A DNA stretch of 64,000 nucleotides from Modestobacter sp. VKM Ac-2986 (GCF_026967795.1 NZ_JAPVBH010000001.1:609028-673027); one strand, 5' to 3'; positions 9,609 to 17,887 are shown, counted from the stretch's first letter. Made by a program: numbers and translations. The notes: a model not told the origin generated them from the sequence alone.

Positions 9609-10475
9609 GTGAGCGCGCCGGTGGACCCACGCAGCAGCTGGGGCCTGCCCGCTCCCGGGACGATGGCGCCGGTCGCCGACCCCGAGCCCCTGGTCACCCG
9701 GGTGCTGGCGCCCAACGCCTCGCCGATGACGCTGGACGGCACCAACACCCACCTGGTCGGCGAGCCGGGGTCGGGACAGGCGGTCGTGGTCGACCCCGGT
9801 CCCGACGACCCCGCGCACCTGGTCGCGGTCGAGGCGGCGCTCGCCGCCCGCGGTGCCCGGGTGGTGGCGGTGCTGGTCACCCACCACCACGGCGACCACG
9901 CCACCGCGGCCCGCCCCTGGGGCCGGCACTTCGGCGCGCCGGTGGCCGCGGCCTCGCCCGCCGTGACCGGGTCCGGCGGGCGGCTGCTGGTGGCCGGCGA
10001 GCGCCTGCGCCTGGCCGGGACGACGCTGGACGTCGTCCCCACGCCCGGGCACACCGCCGACCACCTGGCCTTCCGGCTGGCCTCCGGGGCGGTGCTGACC
10101 GGGGACGCGGTGCTCGGCCGCGGCACCTCGGTGGTCAGCCATCCCGAGGGCGACCTGCTGGCGTACCTGGACTCGCTGCGCCGGCTGCACGACCTGGGCC
10201 CGGCCGCGCTGTACTGCGGGCACGGGCCGGAGCTGACCGTCGACCCCTCGGCCGTGCTGCGCCACCTCCTCGACCACCGGGCGCACCGGGAGGCGCAGCT
10301 GCTGGCCCTGCTGGCCGTGGCCCCGCGCACCGTGCCGGAGCTGGTCGCGGCCGTGTACCCGGGCGTCGTCCCGGCCGTGCTGCCGGCGGCGGCGCAGTCG
10401 ACCCGGGCGACGCTGGTCAAGCTGGCCGCCGAGGGGCACGTCCGGGTGGACGGCGACCGGGCCGAGCTGGCCTGA
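9609..10475 (+). CDS. MBL-fold metallo-hydrolase (LACTB2-like)
   Basis: Metallo-beta-lactamase-fold hydrolase of 288 residues. The metal motif THHHGDHA (HxHxDH type) and downstream ligands in PTPGHTADH and YCGHGPE are intact. The C-terminal 60 residues (from about 230) look like a winged helix, as in LACTB2-type nucleases and hydrolases. MTLDGTNTHLVG near the N-terminus is typical of the actinobacterial subgroup. The GTG at 9609 is favoured by comparison with that subgroup; an earlier GTG is possible. The substrate is unknown. It is divergent from the lipoprotein gene and convergent with the next gene, seven bases away. Confidence 0.88.
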   Translation: MSAPVDPRSSWGLPAPGTMAPVADPEPLVTRVLAPNASPMTLDGTNTHLVGEPGSGQAVVVDPGPDDPAHLVAVEAALAARGARVVAVLVTHHHGDHATAARPWGRHFGAPVAAASPAVTGSGGRLLVAGERLRLAGTTLDVVPTPGHTADHLAFRLASGAVLTGDAVLGRGTSVVSHPEGDLLAYLDSLRRLHDLGPAALYCGHGPELTVDPSAVLRHLLDHRAHREAQLLALLAVAPRTVPELVAAVYPGVVPAVLPAAAQSTRATLVKLAAEGHVRVDGDRAELA

Positions 10476-10482
10476 GCGCCGC

Positions 10483-11157
10483 TCAGCCGCCGGCGGAGGT
10501 GCGGGCGGCGTCGGCGACGGCGAGGGAGCGGTCCAGGTAGACGGCGTTGCCCGACAGCAGGGTGTGCAGCTGCCGGAACACCCGGTCCAGCACCGCGGCC
10601 GGGTCGGTCTCCGCGGCGGTGGCACCCGGCGCCTGGGCGGCCATCTCGGCCAGGCCCGCGGCCGCGTCGAACAGCGTGGGCCACAGGTGCCCCCACTGCC
10701 AGAGCTCGTAGGTGTCCGGCCGCACCCGGGCCAGCGGCGGGCGGCCCAGCAGGCCGATGCCGTCGACCCCGGGGGAGTCGGGCTGGGCGCCCAGGCCCAG
10801 CAGCAGCGACTGGACCCGGTGGGTGCGGGCGAACTGCTCGGCGGCGTCCGTGCCGGGGGCGACCTCGGCGACCAGCCCGCGGGCGACCAGGCCGTCCAGC
10901 CGCTCGTCGAGGTCGGGGAGGCCGGCCTCGGCGGCGGCCGCGCGGAGGGCCGACCGGGTCCACGGGGTGCCGTGCACGCGGTCGGGGAGGCCGTGGGCCA
11001 GGGCCCAGACGTCGGCGGTGGCCCGGTCGTGCAGCAGCGGGCTGTCCCAGCCCAGCCGCACCACCCAGTAGCTGGGCGCCTCGCCGCGGGAGGCGTGGAA
11101 GGGGCCCATCGGGTGGCCCAGCGGGAGGACCAGCGGCTCGTCGTGCGGGGCGGGCAT
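10483..11157 (-). CDS. Unknown protein, paralogue A of a tandem pair
   Basis: A 224-residue soluble protein that I cannot assign to a named family. Residues about 45-95 (WALAHGLP...LVARGLVAEV) resemble a winged helix-turn-helix. The C-terminal half holds GRPPLARVRPDTYELWQWGH and, near the end, LHTLLSGNAVYLDRS. These segments align well with the gene just upstream, so the two arose by duplication. Its ATG overlaps the upstream stop by one base (TGATG), so the pair is translationally coupled. No signal peptide or membrane segment is seen. Confidence 0.8.
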   Translation of the reverse strand: MPAPHDEPLVLPLGHPMGPFHASRGEAPSYWVVRLGWDSPLLHDRATADVWALAHGLPDRVHGTPWTRSALRAAAAEAGLPDLDERLDGLVARGLVAEVAPGTDAAEQFARTHRVQSLLLGLGAQPDSPGVDGIGLLGRPPLARVRPDTYELWQWGHLWPTLFDAAAGLAEMAAQAPGATAAETDPAAVLDRVFRQLHTLLSGNAVYLDRSLAVADAARTSAGG

Positions 11158-11777
11158 CAGTCGACCGCCCAGGTGTCCAGGCAGACGGCGTTGGGCGTCA
11201 GCAGCCGGTGCAGGTCCTCCAGCAGCGAGGTCAGCAGCCCCTCGGGCTCGGTGGACTGCGGATCGGCGATGCCCACCCGGGCGGCGGTCTCGGCCGCGCC
11301 CTCGCAGGCCCGCCACAGGCTGGTCTCCATGTGCGCCCACTCGAAGAGGTCGTAGGCGGCCGCCGACAGCACGGCCAGCGGTCGGCCGGGCAGGCCGACC
11401 GAGTAGACGTCCGGCGCCTGGGCGCTGTTGCCCAGGCCGAGCACCAGCGGCACCATCCGCACCCGCTCGGCGAGCTCGCGGGCCGAGGGCGTGCCGGGTG
11501 CGGCGAGCGCGACCAGGCCGTCGGCCTCCAGCCGGGCCAGCCGCTCGGGGAACCCGGTCAGCCCGACCGCGGCGGCCTGCTCGGCCAGCGCCGCCGGCGT
11601 CCAGGGCCGGGGCACGTGGTCGGCCGGGCCGTGGGCCATCGCCCACACGCCGAAGTCGGCGGCGGTGAGGCTGTGCAGGCCGGCACCGACCCGGACGTCG
11701 AACTGGTCGACGACCGCGCGCACGCCGATGAGCTGCCCGATCGGGTAGACCTGCAGCGCAGGCGCGTCGCTGGTCAT
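11157..11777 (-). CDS. Unknown protein, paralogue B of a tandem pair
   Basis: A 206-residue protein and the first gene of the pair. It shares the layout of its neighbour: a winged-helix-like segment (VWAMAHGPADH...LEADGLVAL, about 45-95), a central GLPGRPLAVLSAAAYDLFEWAH, and a C-terminal LHRLLTPNAVCLDTW that aligns with LHTLLSGNAVYLDRS of paralogue A. The product may form a heterodimer with paralogue A, which is inference. The function is unknown; a regulator or a modified-substrate binding protein are both possible. Confidence 0.8.
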   Translation of the reverse strand: MTSDAPALQVYPIGQLIGVRAVVDQFDVRVGAGLHSLTAADFGVWAMAHGPADHVPRPWTPAALAEQAAAVGLTGFPERLARLEADGLVALAAPGTPSARELAERVRMVPLVLGLGNSAQAPDVYSVGLPGRPLAVLSAAAYDLFEWAHMETSLWRACEGAAETAARVGIADPQSTEPEGLLTSLLEDLHRLLTPNAVCLDTWAVD

Positions 11778-11809
11778 CGGCCGGAGCCTAGCGGGACCGC
11801 CCGCGGAGC

Positions 11810-12019
11810 TCAGCGGACGACGCGGCTCTGGGTGCCGGTGGCCGACATCGGTGACCAGGTGTCCGGGTGCGGCTGCCCGGCGTCGGCCACCCAGGACGCC
11901 GTCCGGGCGCCGGTCGTGTGCACCCGGGTCGCCGGCCGGGCGGACAGGTGCACGATCAGGGTGAGCAGCACGAGCAGCCCTCCGAGCACACCGGCGATGA
12001 CCAAGAGCGTCGAGAGCAT
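11810..12019 (-). CDS. Small single-pass membrane protein
   Basis: 69 residues: one N-terminal membrane segment (LLVIAGVLGGLLVLLTLIVHL, about 5-25) and a short, mildly basic, probably cytoplasmic or cell-wall tail. No family recognised. It starts with ATG and has the same strand as the pair downstream and the large membrane protein upstream. Confidence 0.6.
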   Translation of the reverse strand: MLSTLLVIAGVLGGLLVLLTLIVHLSARPATRVHTTGARTASWVADAGQPHPDTWSPMSATGTQSRVVR

Positions 12020-12074
12020 GTCGCGACGCTAGAGCCGGGGAGCGGTCGGCGTCCCCGGCGACGCGGGGCAGAAG

Positions 12075-12131
12075 TCACCGAAGCCGGACCCGGATCTGCG
12101 GGGACATGCGCCACTTGACGGCGGTCGACAT
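12075..12131 (-). CDS. Possible 18-residue basic microprotein
   Basis: An open frame of 18 codons, MSTAVKWRMSPQIRVRLR, ending in TGA. It is preceded by GCAGGAGTCGCC, an AGGAG site at near-ideal spacing from the ATG. Six of 18 residues are Arg or Lys. It lies 52 bases downstream of a minus-strand gene and about 55 bases upstream of the next one, so it could be a small protein or a translated leader. The good ribosome-binding site is the only real evidence. Confidence 0.35.
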   Translation of the reverse strand: MSTAVKWRMSPQIRVRLR

Positions 12132-12183
12132 GGCGACTCCTGCGGCTGGTCGGCGTGGCGCGGGACCGACCAGCTCGCCCGGG

Positions 12184-13614
12184 TCAGCCGGCCGGGACGG
12201 TGAGGCGGAAGGACGCCCGGGCGCTCCCGAGGTCCACGACCGCGCCGTCGGGGGAGGTCGACGCACCCCCGACACCGATCACCGCCTGGGTCAGGTCGGC
12301 GGGGACGTCGAACGCGGGCAGCGAGTACGCCGGGTCGTCGTCGAGGTCGACCGGCCGCACCACGGACCCGTCGGGCAGGGTGAGGCGGAGGTGCTCGACG
12401 GGCATGCCGCCCGGCGGCGAGCCGGTCACGGACATGCGGGCCTCGACCACCAGGAACGCCCGCGTGACGTCCCGGGGTCGCGCCGTGCCGTCCGGTCCGG
12501 CGGACCACTGCAGGGTCGCGCGGGCGACCGACACGGTGAACGGGAGCTCTGCGGGGACGAAGCCGGGTGCGCTCACGGTGCCGACCAGCTGCTGCGTGGC
12601 GTCCAGGTCGACCTCGCGGTTCACCCGGGCCAGCACCTGCAGGTTCTCCTCGCCGGGGTCCCCGGTGTGCAGGGACAGCCGCTGCTCCACCCCGTCGTCC
12701 ACCACGACCAGGGCGGCGGAGCTGTCGCCGGCCGGGACCGACACCAGGGCCTCGACGGTGGTCCCCGGGGCGATGAGCCACCCGGGCACGGGGACGGGCT
12801 CGGCCCCGGCCACCTGGTACGACACCGCGGGCGGGGTCGTCGAGCGGCCCTCGCCGTCCTCGACGGTGTAGGTGACGGCGAGGAACTGCTCGCCCTCGGC
12901 CGGGCGCCGCGCGGCGTCACCGGTGCCGACCCGCTCCGGGGCGGCCAGCCCGGTCACCGTCACCGCGGCCGCGGGCCCGGACAGCCGGCTGGGGCCCTCC
13001 GGGAGGCGGTACGTGACGCCGGGGAACGGCCCGACGGCGGTGTGACCCGGCTCGGCCCGCAGCGGCGGGGGCACCCGGAGCCCGGCTGCGTCCCCCGGCG
13101 GGCGTCCGCCGCCGGGCCGGCGCAGCAGCCCGGGGTCGGCCGGCCGGTCGGGTGCGGCGTCCGCGGGCAGGGCGGCGACGGAGAGCCGGACGTCGCCGCC
13201 GTCCGGCGCGGCGGTCACCGGGAAGCGGAGCCAGGTCCGGGCGGGGTCCCCGTCGACGAAGAGGACCGGGCCGCACAGCAGCGCGTCGCGCACGTCGTCG
13301 ACCTCGGGCGCGGTCCGCTCGAACCAGCAGCGGCTGTCCTCGGCCCGGACTCCGTTGCGCCCGTCGACGTAGCCGGCCAGCGCCCGGTCGGCGTCGGCCA
13401 GCACCGCGGCGGGGTCGGTCACGTAGCGGCCGCCCAGGAGGACCGGGTCCTCGCGCTGGAGGAGGACCAGCGCCGTCCCGGCACCCACCAGCAGGACGAG
13501 GACCAGGGCCGTGACGGTCGGCCAGGGGCCCCGGGGGCGGCGCGGGCCCGGCGGCGCCGCGTCGGTCGTGGGCACCGCCGCACCGGGGAGCTGCTGGTCG
13601 CCGTGCTCGCCCAC
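12184..13614 (-). CDS. Single-pass membrane protein with large extracellular region, unknown
   Basis: 476 residues from a GTG at 13614 that has GGAGGA just upstream; the frame is open further upstream but that part looks non-coding. A short Pro/Arg-rich cytoplasmic segment is followed by one membrane helix (VTALVLVLLVGAGTALVLL, about 32-50). The long extracellular part has one Cys pair (SRCWFER, LLCGPV) and several beta-rich segments, with SVPAGDSSAALVVVDDGVEQRLSL and DLDATQQLVGTV reminiscent of DUF4352-like or immunoglobulin-like modules. No catalytic motif is visible. Function unknown. Confidence 0.75.
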   Translation of the reverse strand: MGEHGDQQLPGAAVPTTDAAPPGPRRPRGPWPTVTALVLVLLVGAGTALVLLQREDPVLLGGRYVTDPAAVLADADRALAGYVDGRNGVRAEDSRCWFERTAPEVDDVRDALLCGPVLFVDGDPARTWLRFPVTAAPDGGDVRLSVAALPADAAPDRPADPGLLRRPGGGRPPGDAAGLRVPPPLRAEPGHTAVGPFPGVTYRLPEGPSRLSGPAAAVTVTGLAAPERVGTGDAARRPAEGEQFLAVTYTVEDGEGRSTTPPAVSYQVAGAEPVPVPGWLIAPGTTVEALVSVPAGDSSAALVVVDDGVEQRLSLHTGDPGEENLQVLARVNREVDLDATQQLVGTVSAPGFVPAELPFTVSVARATLQWSAGPDGTARPRDVTRAFLVVEARMSVTGSPPGGMPVEHLRLTLPDGSVVRPVDLDDDPAYSLPAFDVPADLTQAVIGVGGASTSPDGAVVDLGSARASFRLTVPAG

Positions 13615-13850
13615 GCGTCCTCCGACCCCGTCCGGGCCACTGCCTGCGGTGAGCGGCCGCCCGGACGGTAACGAGCGCCGCCGCCGGCGTCCCCGTCCGA
13701 CACGGTCGTCCACCCGGTCGGGTGACGGCGGCCCTCCCCTCGGTTGGGGCACGCCGACCCGGGTAGGGGGAGGTCGATCGACCACAACCCATCTCGAGAG
13801 CACCGCCCCTGCCGTGTCGCAGTGCTCGACCGCAGGAGGCGTAGGACCGC

Positions 13851-14894
13851 GTGAGCGCAGTGCCCGAGGAGCGCAGGCCGCGACCCGTCCGGGTCGCGAC
13901 CGTCCCGTTCGCGAGCCCGTACCTCGACGCCGTGCTGCCCGCCGGCGTCGTCCGGGTCGGCCCGGAGACCTCGCCCAGCCCCTGGCTGGACCCCGACCAC
14001 CTGCTGGCGCACGCCGCCGACGTCGACGTGCTGCACCTGCACGGCGGCTACGACCACCTGACGGTGCCGGAGATGGACGCCTGGACGGCGGCCGTCCGGT
14101 GCAGCGACGTCCCGCTCGTGGTGACCGTGCACGACCTCGTCCCGCGGGAGGACGCCGAGGGCACGCTGATGCCCGCCCGGCACCGCAACCACCTGCGGGC
14201 GCTGCTGGCCACCGCCGAGGTGGTGCTCACCCTGACCCCGGGCGCCGCCGACGAGATCGCCGACCGCTTCGGGCGCACGGCGATCGTCGTCGCCCACCCG
14301 TCGCTGGCCCCGCCCACGCCGGGCGTCGGCCGCGAGACCCGGCTGGTCGGGCTGCACCTGGACCGGCTCGGCCCGCAGGTGCACGACCCGCTGGAGCTGG
14401 TCCGCGCGACGCTGTCCGGTGCGGTGTCCGGGGGCGGCCGGCTGCGCGTCGACGTCCACCCCGACGTCGACCTCGCGGCCCGGTTGCCCGAGCTGCTGGA
14501 GCTGGCCGGGGACGGCCAGCTGGAGGTGGCCCGCAGCTGGGAGCCCGGGCCGGCCGGCTGGGTGCGGCACCTGCAGGAGCTGCACGTCTCGGTGCTGCCG
14601 TGGTGGGGCGGGTCGCACTCGGGCTGGGTCGAGCTGTGCCGCGACGCCGGCACGCGCGCGGTGGTGCCCGCCGGCGGCTGGCAGGGCCAGCAGTGGTCCG
14701 ACGTCGTCCTGTACGGCAACGACCCGCAGGCGGGGCTGGACGCCGCCTCGCTCACCTCCGCGGTGGTGGCAGCGCTGACCCGCCCGGCGCCGGGGCGGGT
14801 CGACCCCGCCTGGCGGTCCGAGCAGCGGGCCGCGGTGCGTCGGGTGCACGCCCAGGTCTACGAGCAGGTGGCCGCCGACCACGTGCCGGCCTGA
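13851..14894 (+). CDS. Glycosyltransferase (GT4-like)
   Basis: 347 residues with the two-Rossmann layout of GT-B enzymes. The N-terminal part has a donor/acceptor-site pattern DVDVLHLHGGYDH and VVTVHDLVP; the second half has the ADEIADRFGRTAIVVAHPS stretch where GT4 enzymes carry the 'host PNGVD' segment. The conserved E-x7-E pair of classical GT4 enzymes is only partly visible, so it is a divergent member. No membrane segment. GTG start at 13851. It stands alone and is convergent with the histidine kinase gene, with two bases between them. Confidence 0.75.
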   Translation: MSAVPEERRPRPVRVATVPFASPYLDAVLPAGVVRVGPETSPSPWLDPDHLLAHAADVDVLHLHGGYDHLTVPEMDAWTAAVRCSDVPLVVTVHDLVPREDAEGTLMPARHRNHLRALLATAEVVLTLTPGAADEIADRFGRTAIVVAHPSLAPPTPGVGRETRLVGLHLDRLGPQVHDPLELVRATLSGAVSGGGRLRVDVHPDVDLAARLPELLELAGDGQLEVARSWEPGPAGWVRHLQELHVSVLPWWGGSHSGWVELCRDAGTRAVVPAGGWQGQQWSDVVLYGNDPQAGLDAASLTSAVVAALTRPAPGRVDPAWRSEQRAAVRRVHAQVYEQVAADHVPA

Positions 14895-14896
14895 GG

Positions 14897-16381
14897 TCAG
14901 CTGCTCGCAGCGGGCAGCCGGACGGTGAACACCGTGCGGCCCGGCTCGCTGTCCAGCTCCACCCGGCCGCCGTGCGCGGTCACCACCGCCTCGACGATCG
15001 CCAGGCCCAGCCCGGTGCTCCCGGCCGCGCGGGACCGGGAGGCGTCACCGCGGGCGAACCGCTCGAACACGTGCGCCCGCAGCGCCGGCGGCACGCCCGG
15101 CCCGTCGTCGACCACCTGTAGCACCGCCCCGCCGTCCTCGGCGCGCAGCCGCACGGTCGCCGTCGTCCCCTCGGGGGTGTGGCTGCGGACGTTGGTCAGC
15201 AGGTTCGCCAGCACCTGGTGCAGCCGGGCCGGGTCGCCGGGCACGACGACCGGGGTGTCGGGCAGGTCGACCTGCCAGGAGTGCCCGGTGCCCGCGGCGT
15301 GCGCGTCGCTGACGGTGTCGACCACCAGCGCGGTCAGGTCGACGTCCTCGCGGGTCAGCTCGCGCCCGGCGTCCAGGCGGGCCAGCAGCAGCAGCTCCTC
15401 GACCAGCTCCTGCATCCGCAGCGCCTCGGACTCCACCCGGCCCATCGCCCGGCCGACGTCGGGGGAGACGTCGCCGCCGGTGCGGCGGACCAGCTCGGCG
15501 TACCCGCGGATCGAGGCCAGCGGGGTGCGCAGCTCGTGGCTGGCGTCGGCGACGAACTGCCGGACCCGGGTCTCGGACGCCTGGCGGGCGGCCAGCGAGC
15601 CCTCCACGTGGTCCAGCATCCGGTTCAGCGCCGTGCCCACCTGGCCGATCTCGGTGCGCGGGTCGGTGTCCTCGGGCGGCACCCGCTCGGCGAGCTCCAC
15701 CTCCCCGCTGGCCAGCGGCAGCTCCGACACCCGGGTGGCGGTGGCCGCGACCCGGTCCAGCGGCTGCAACGTGCGGCGGACCACCACCACCGCGGTCCCG
15801 GCGGCCGCGAGCAGGGCCAGCAGCCCGGCGAGCACCTCGACCAGGACCAGGTTGCGGACGGCGTCGGTGGTGCCGCGCAGCGGCAGCCCGGTCACCAGCA
15901 CGACCCCGGCGGGGGAGGGGTCGGCGACCAGCCGGTAGCTGCCGAGGTCGCCGCCCAGGTCGACGGTGACCGGCTCCTCGTCGGCGGGCAGCCCGGCCAG
16001 CACCGTCCGCTGGGCGTCGCCGAGCTCGATCAGCTGGCCGCGGGCGCCCAGCACCCCGGCCGAGGTGCAGACCCCGTCGGTGACCGTCGCCCCCAGCGTC
16101 CCCTCGCCCTGCCCGCGGGCACCCAGGAACGCCGGACCGCGGCCACCGCCGTCGTCCTGGAACCAGGGTCGCGGGAACCCCGGCCCGGGGCGGGCGGAGT
16201 AGTCGCGGGAGCGGTCGGTGGCAGCCTCCAGCCGGGTGTCGACCTGGGCGGTGAGCTGGTGCCGCAGCGCGGCGACCGACACGACCCCGACCAGGGCGAG
16301 CACCACCACCAGCGGGACGACGGAGGCGACGAGGAGCCGGGTCCGCAGCGAGCGGCGCGACCGGGTGCGTCCGCGGGTCAC
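14897..16381 (-). CDS. Sensor histidine kinase (HAMP, TcrY/TrcS-like)
   Basis: Membrane sensor kinase of 494 residues. Order: basic N-terminus, membrane helix 1 (about 15-38), extracellular sensor (about 40-172) with a single Cys, membrane helix 2 (about 177-200), HAMP, then the H-box ASHELRTPLASIRG (around 280) with the phospho-acceptor His. The ATPase boxes are intact: N box NLLTNVRSHTPEG, G1 VVDDGPGVP and G2 GSTGLGLAIVEA. The partner response regulator lies 16 bases upstream in the same operon. The signal is unknown; the related mycobacterial systems respond to envelope or redox cues. Confidence 0.94.
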   Translation of the reverse strand: MTRGRTRSRRSLRTRLLVASVVPLVVVLALVGVVSVAALRHQLTAQVDTRLEAATDRSRDYSARPGPGFPRPWFQDDGGGRGPAFLGARGQGEGTLGATVTDGVCTSAGVLGARGQLIELGDAQRTVLAGLPADEEPVTVDLGGDLGSYRLVADPSPAGVVLVTGLPLRGTTDAVRNLVLVEVLAGLLALLAAAGTAVVVVRRTLQPLDRVAATATRVSELPLASGEVELAERVPPEDTDPRTEIGQVGTALNRMLDHVEGSLAARQASETRVRQFVADASHELRTPLASIRGYAELVRRTGGDVSPDVGRAMGRVESEALRMQELVEELLLLARLDAGRELTREDVDLTALVVDTVSDAHAAGTGHSWQVDLPDTPVVVPGDPARLHQVLANLLTNVRSHTPEGTTATVRLRAEDGGAVLQVVDDGPGVPPALRAHVFERFARGDASRSRAAGSTGLGLAIVEAVVTAHGGRVELDSEPGRTVFTVRLPAASS

Positions 16382-16397
16382 CGCGGGATCGTAGACG

Positions 16398-17141
16398 TCA
16401 GGCGGCCGGCTTGATCACGTACCCGGCGCCGCGGAGCGTGTGGATCATCGGCGTGCGGCCGGCGTCGATCTTGCGGCGCAGGTAGGAGATGTAGAGCTCG
16501 ACGATGTTGCCCTGGCCGCCGAAGTCGTACTGCCACACCCGGTCGAGGATCTGGGCCTTGGACAGTACCCGCTTGGGGTTGCGCATCAGGTAGCGCAGCA
16601 GCTCGAACTCGGTCGCGGTGAGCCGGATGTCGGCACCGCCCCGGGTGACCTCGTGGCTCTCCTCGTCCAGCGTCAGGTCGCCCACGACGAGCAGTCCGTC
16701 GTCGGTGACGGCCCGGCTGGTGCGGCGCAGCAGCCCGCGCAGCCGGGCGGCGACCTCCTCCAGGCTGAACGGCTTGGTGACGTAGTCGTCCCCGCCGGCG
16801 GTGAGGCCGGCGATGCGGTCCTCGAGGGCGTCCTTGGCGGTCAGGAAGACCACCGGGACCAGCGGGGTGTCCGCGCGCAGCCGGCGCAGCACCTCCAGGC
16901 CGTCCATGTCCGGCAGCATGACGTCGAGGACGACCGCGTCGGGGCGGAAGTCGCGGGCGGTGCGCACCGCCTCGGTGCCGTCGGCCGCCGTGCGCACGTC
17001 CCAGCCCTCGTACCGCAGCGCCATCGACAGCAGCTCGCAGATGGAGGGCTCGTCGTCGACGACCAGCACCCGCAGGGCGCTCCCGTCGGGCCGGGTCAAC
17101 TGGGTCCGGGAGCTGGCGGCGGACGAGGTGGTCGTGGTCAT
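16398..17141 (-). CDS. OmpR-family response regulator (TcrX/TrcR-like)
   Basis: 247 residues: receiver domain with acidic pocket VDDEP and phospho-acceptor Asp73 (VLDVMLPDMDG), the Thr and Lys switch residues in FLTAKDA and VTKPFS, then a winged-helix DNA-binding domain of the OmpR/PhoB type ending HTLRGAGYVIKPA. The ATG at 17141 is chosen because the receiver begins 24 residues later; the open frame upstream overlaps a pseudogene. First gene of the operon with the kinase. The second pair at 52.1-54.5 kb is built the same way, so the two systems are paralogous. Confidence 0.95.
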   Translation of the reverse strand: MTTTTSSAASSRTQLTRPDGSALRVLVVDDEPSICELLSMALRYEGWDVRTAADGTEAVRTARDFRPDAVVLDVMLPDMDGLEVLRRLRADTPLVPVVFLTAKDALEDRIAGLTAGGDDYVTKPFSLEEVAARLRGLLRRTSRAVTDDGLLVVGDLTLDEESHEVTRGGADIRLTATEFELLRYLMRNPKRVLSKAQILDRVWQYDFGGQGNIVELYISYLRRKIDAGRTPMIHTLRGAGYVIKPAA

Positions 17142-17217
17142 GCCCCGACCCTGGACCGCGATCCTGCGAACTCCCTGGGTGCTGCACAGGAAGTACCTGG
17201 GGTGTGCACCCTCGTGG

Positions 17218-17448
17218 GGCCTCCGGCGTGTCGCGGGTGCCGCAATCGAGCGCTGCGTCTCCTGCACCGTCTGGGGCGTCGCCGACAGCAACTCCTGGAT
17301 CCCGGGCGTCTTCCCGGGTGAGGGTGCTGCCCTGCTCTTCGACGACGACCACCAGGCCGAGCCGGAGTACACCGTGATCTCCCAGGACCTCGCGCGGGCG
17401 GCAGGCAAGGCCCGTCACCGCACCGGGAAGGGCTCCGGCGGTCGCTGA
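17218..17448 (+). pseudogene. 3' remnant of a GH10 endo-1,4-beta-xylanase gene
   Basis: The last 70 or so codons of this frame match the C-terminal end of family 10 xylanases: CVSCTVWGVADSNSWIPG followed by LLFDDDHQAEPEYTVI, the family's 'W-G-x-x-D-x-x-S-W ... LLFD ... KPAY' signature. The rest of the catalytic barrel, including both catalytic glutamates, is missing, because the divergent response-regulator start lies only about 75 bases upstream. There is no plausible start codon. I call it a decayed gene end rather than a small protein. Its terminator (next entry) is still intact. Confidence 0.75.
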
Positions 17449-17453
17449 CCGAC

Positions 17454-17488
17454 CACGGGGCGCCGCGCAGACCGCGCGGCGCCCCGTG
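17454..17488. terminator. Strong terminator after the xylanase remnant
   Basis: A perfect 15-bp stem (17454-17468 with 17474-17488) around a 5-base loop, just downstream of the remnant's stop codon at 17448. Confidence 0.7.
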
Positions 17489-17530
17489 TGGCGTCCGGGC
17501 CGGGACGAGCACACGGGCCGGGGACGAGAA

Positions 17531-17561
17531 CGGGGCGCCACGCTGATCGCGTGGCGCCCCG
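17531..17561. terminator. Terminator of the tRNA Glu-Asp-Phe transcript
   Basis: A perfect 13-bp stem (17531-17543 with 17549-17561) around a 5-base loop. It lies 18 bases beyond the 3' end of tRNA-Phe on the minus strand, where the tRNA transcript should end. Confidence 0.7.
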
Positions 17562-17578
17562 TCGTCGTGCTGTTCGGG

Positions 17579-17652
17579 TGGGCAGGGGCGGGGTCGAACC
17601 GCCGACCTCTCACTTTTCAGGCGAGCGCTCGTACCGACTGAGCTACCTGCCC
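17579..17652 (-). tRNA. tRNA-Phe (anticodon GAA)
   Basis: The minus strand folds into a full cloverleaf of 74 bases: acceptor GGGCAGG/CCTGCCC, D-stem GCTC/GAGC, anticodon stem CTCGC/GTGAG around loop CTGAAAA, and T-arm GGCGG-TTCGACC-CCGCC. The anticodon is GAA. The CCA end is not encoded. Confidence 0.95.
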
Positions 17653-17688
17653 CTCCCGGCGAGCCGGCGTGAGCCGGACACCGGATGG

Positions 17689-17762
17689 CGACCCTGACGG
17701 GACTCGAACCCGCGACCTCCGCCGTGACAGGGCGGCGCGCTAACCAACTGCGCTACAGGGCC
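17689..17762 (-). tRNA. tRNA-Asp (anticodon GTC)
   Basis: A 74-base cloverleaf on the minus strand: acceptor GGCCCTG/CAGGGTC (one G-U pair), anticodon stem CCGCC/GGCGG around loop CTGTCAC, and T-loop TTCGAGT. Anticodon GTC, discriminator G as expected for Asp. CCA not encoded. Confidence 0.96.
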
Positions 17763-17784
17763 AGACTGTGGAACTCGTGGTGCG

Positions 17785-17857
17785 TGCCCCCAACGGGGTT
17801 CGAACCCGTGCTACCGCCTTGAAAGGGCGGCGTCCTGGACCACTAGACGATGAGGGC
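17785..17857 (-). tRNA. tRNA-Glu (anticodon TTC)
   Basis: A 73-base cloverleaf on the minus strand: acceptor GCCCTCA/TGGGGGC, anticodon stem CCGCC/GGCGG around loop CTTTCAA, T-loop TTCGAAC. Anticodon TTC. First gene of a Glu-Asp-Phe cluster, an order common in actinobacteria; the spacings of 22 and 36 bases suggest one precursor. Confidence 0.96.
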
Positions 17858-17881
17858 TCGTGCTCGCTGGAGGCAGGGAGA

Positions 17882-17887
17882 ACCATA
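17882..17887 (-). promoter_or_regulatory. Possible -10 element for the tRNA cluster
   Basis: On the minus strand TATGGT stands 24 bases before the first base of tRNA-Glu, a fitting place for a -10 box. No convincing -35 hexamer is seen at the usual distance. Confidence 0.35.

Noticed and set aside
10470-10488. Small palindromes that contain both stop codons of convergent genes (also near 18674 and 37711)
   Set aside because: TGA and its complement TCA pair by nature, so short symmetric sequences are expected where convergent stops lie close together.
16801-17217. Long plus-strand frame that would extend the GH10 fragment upstream
   Set aside because: Bases up to 17141 are the response-regulator gene on the other strand, and the translated extension has no similarity to a xylanase barrel.
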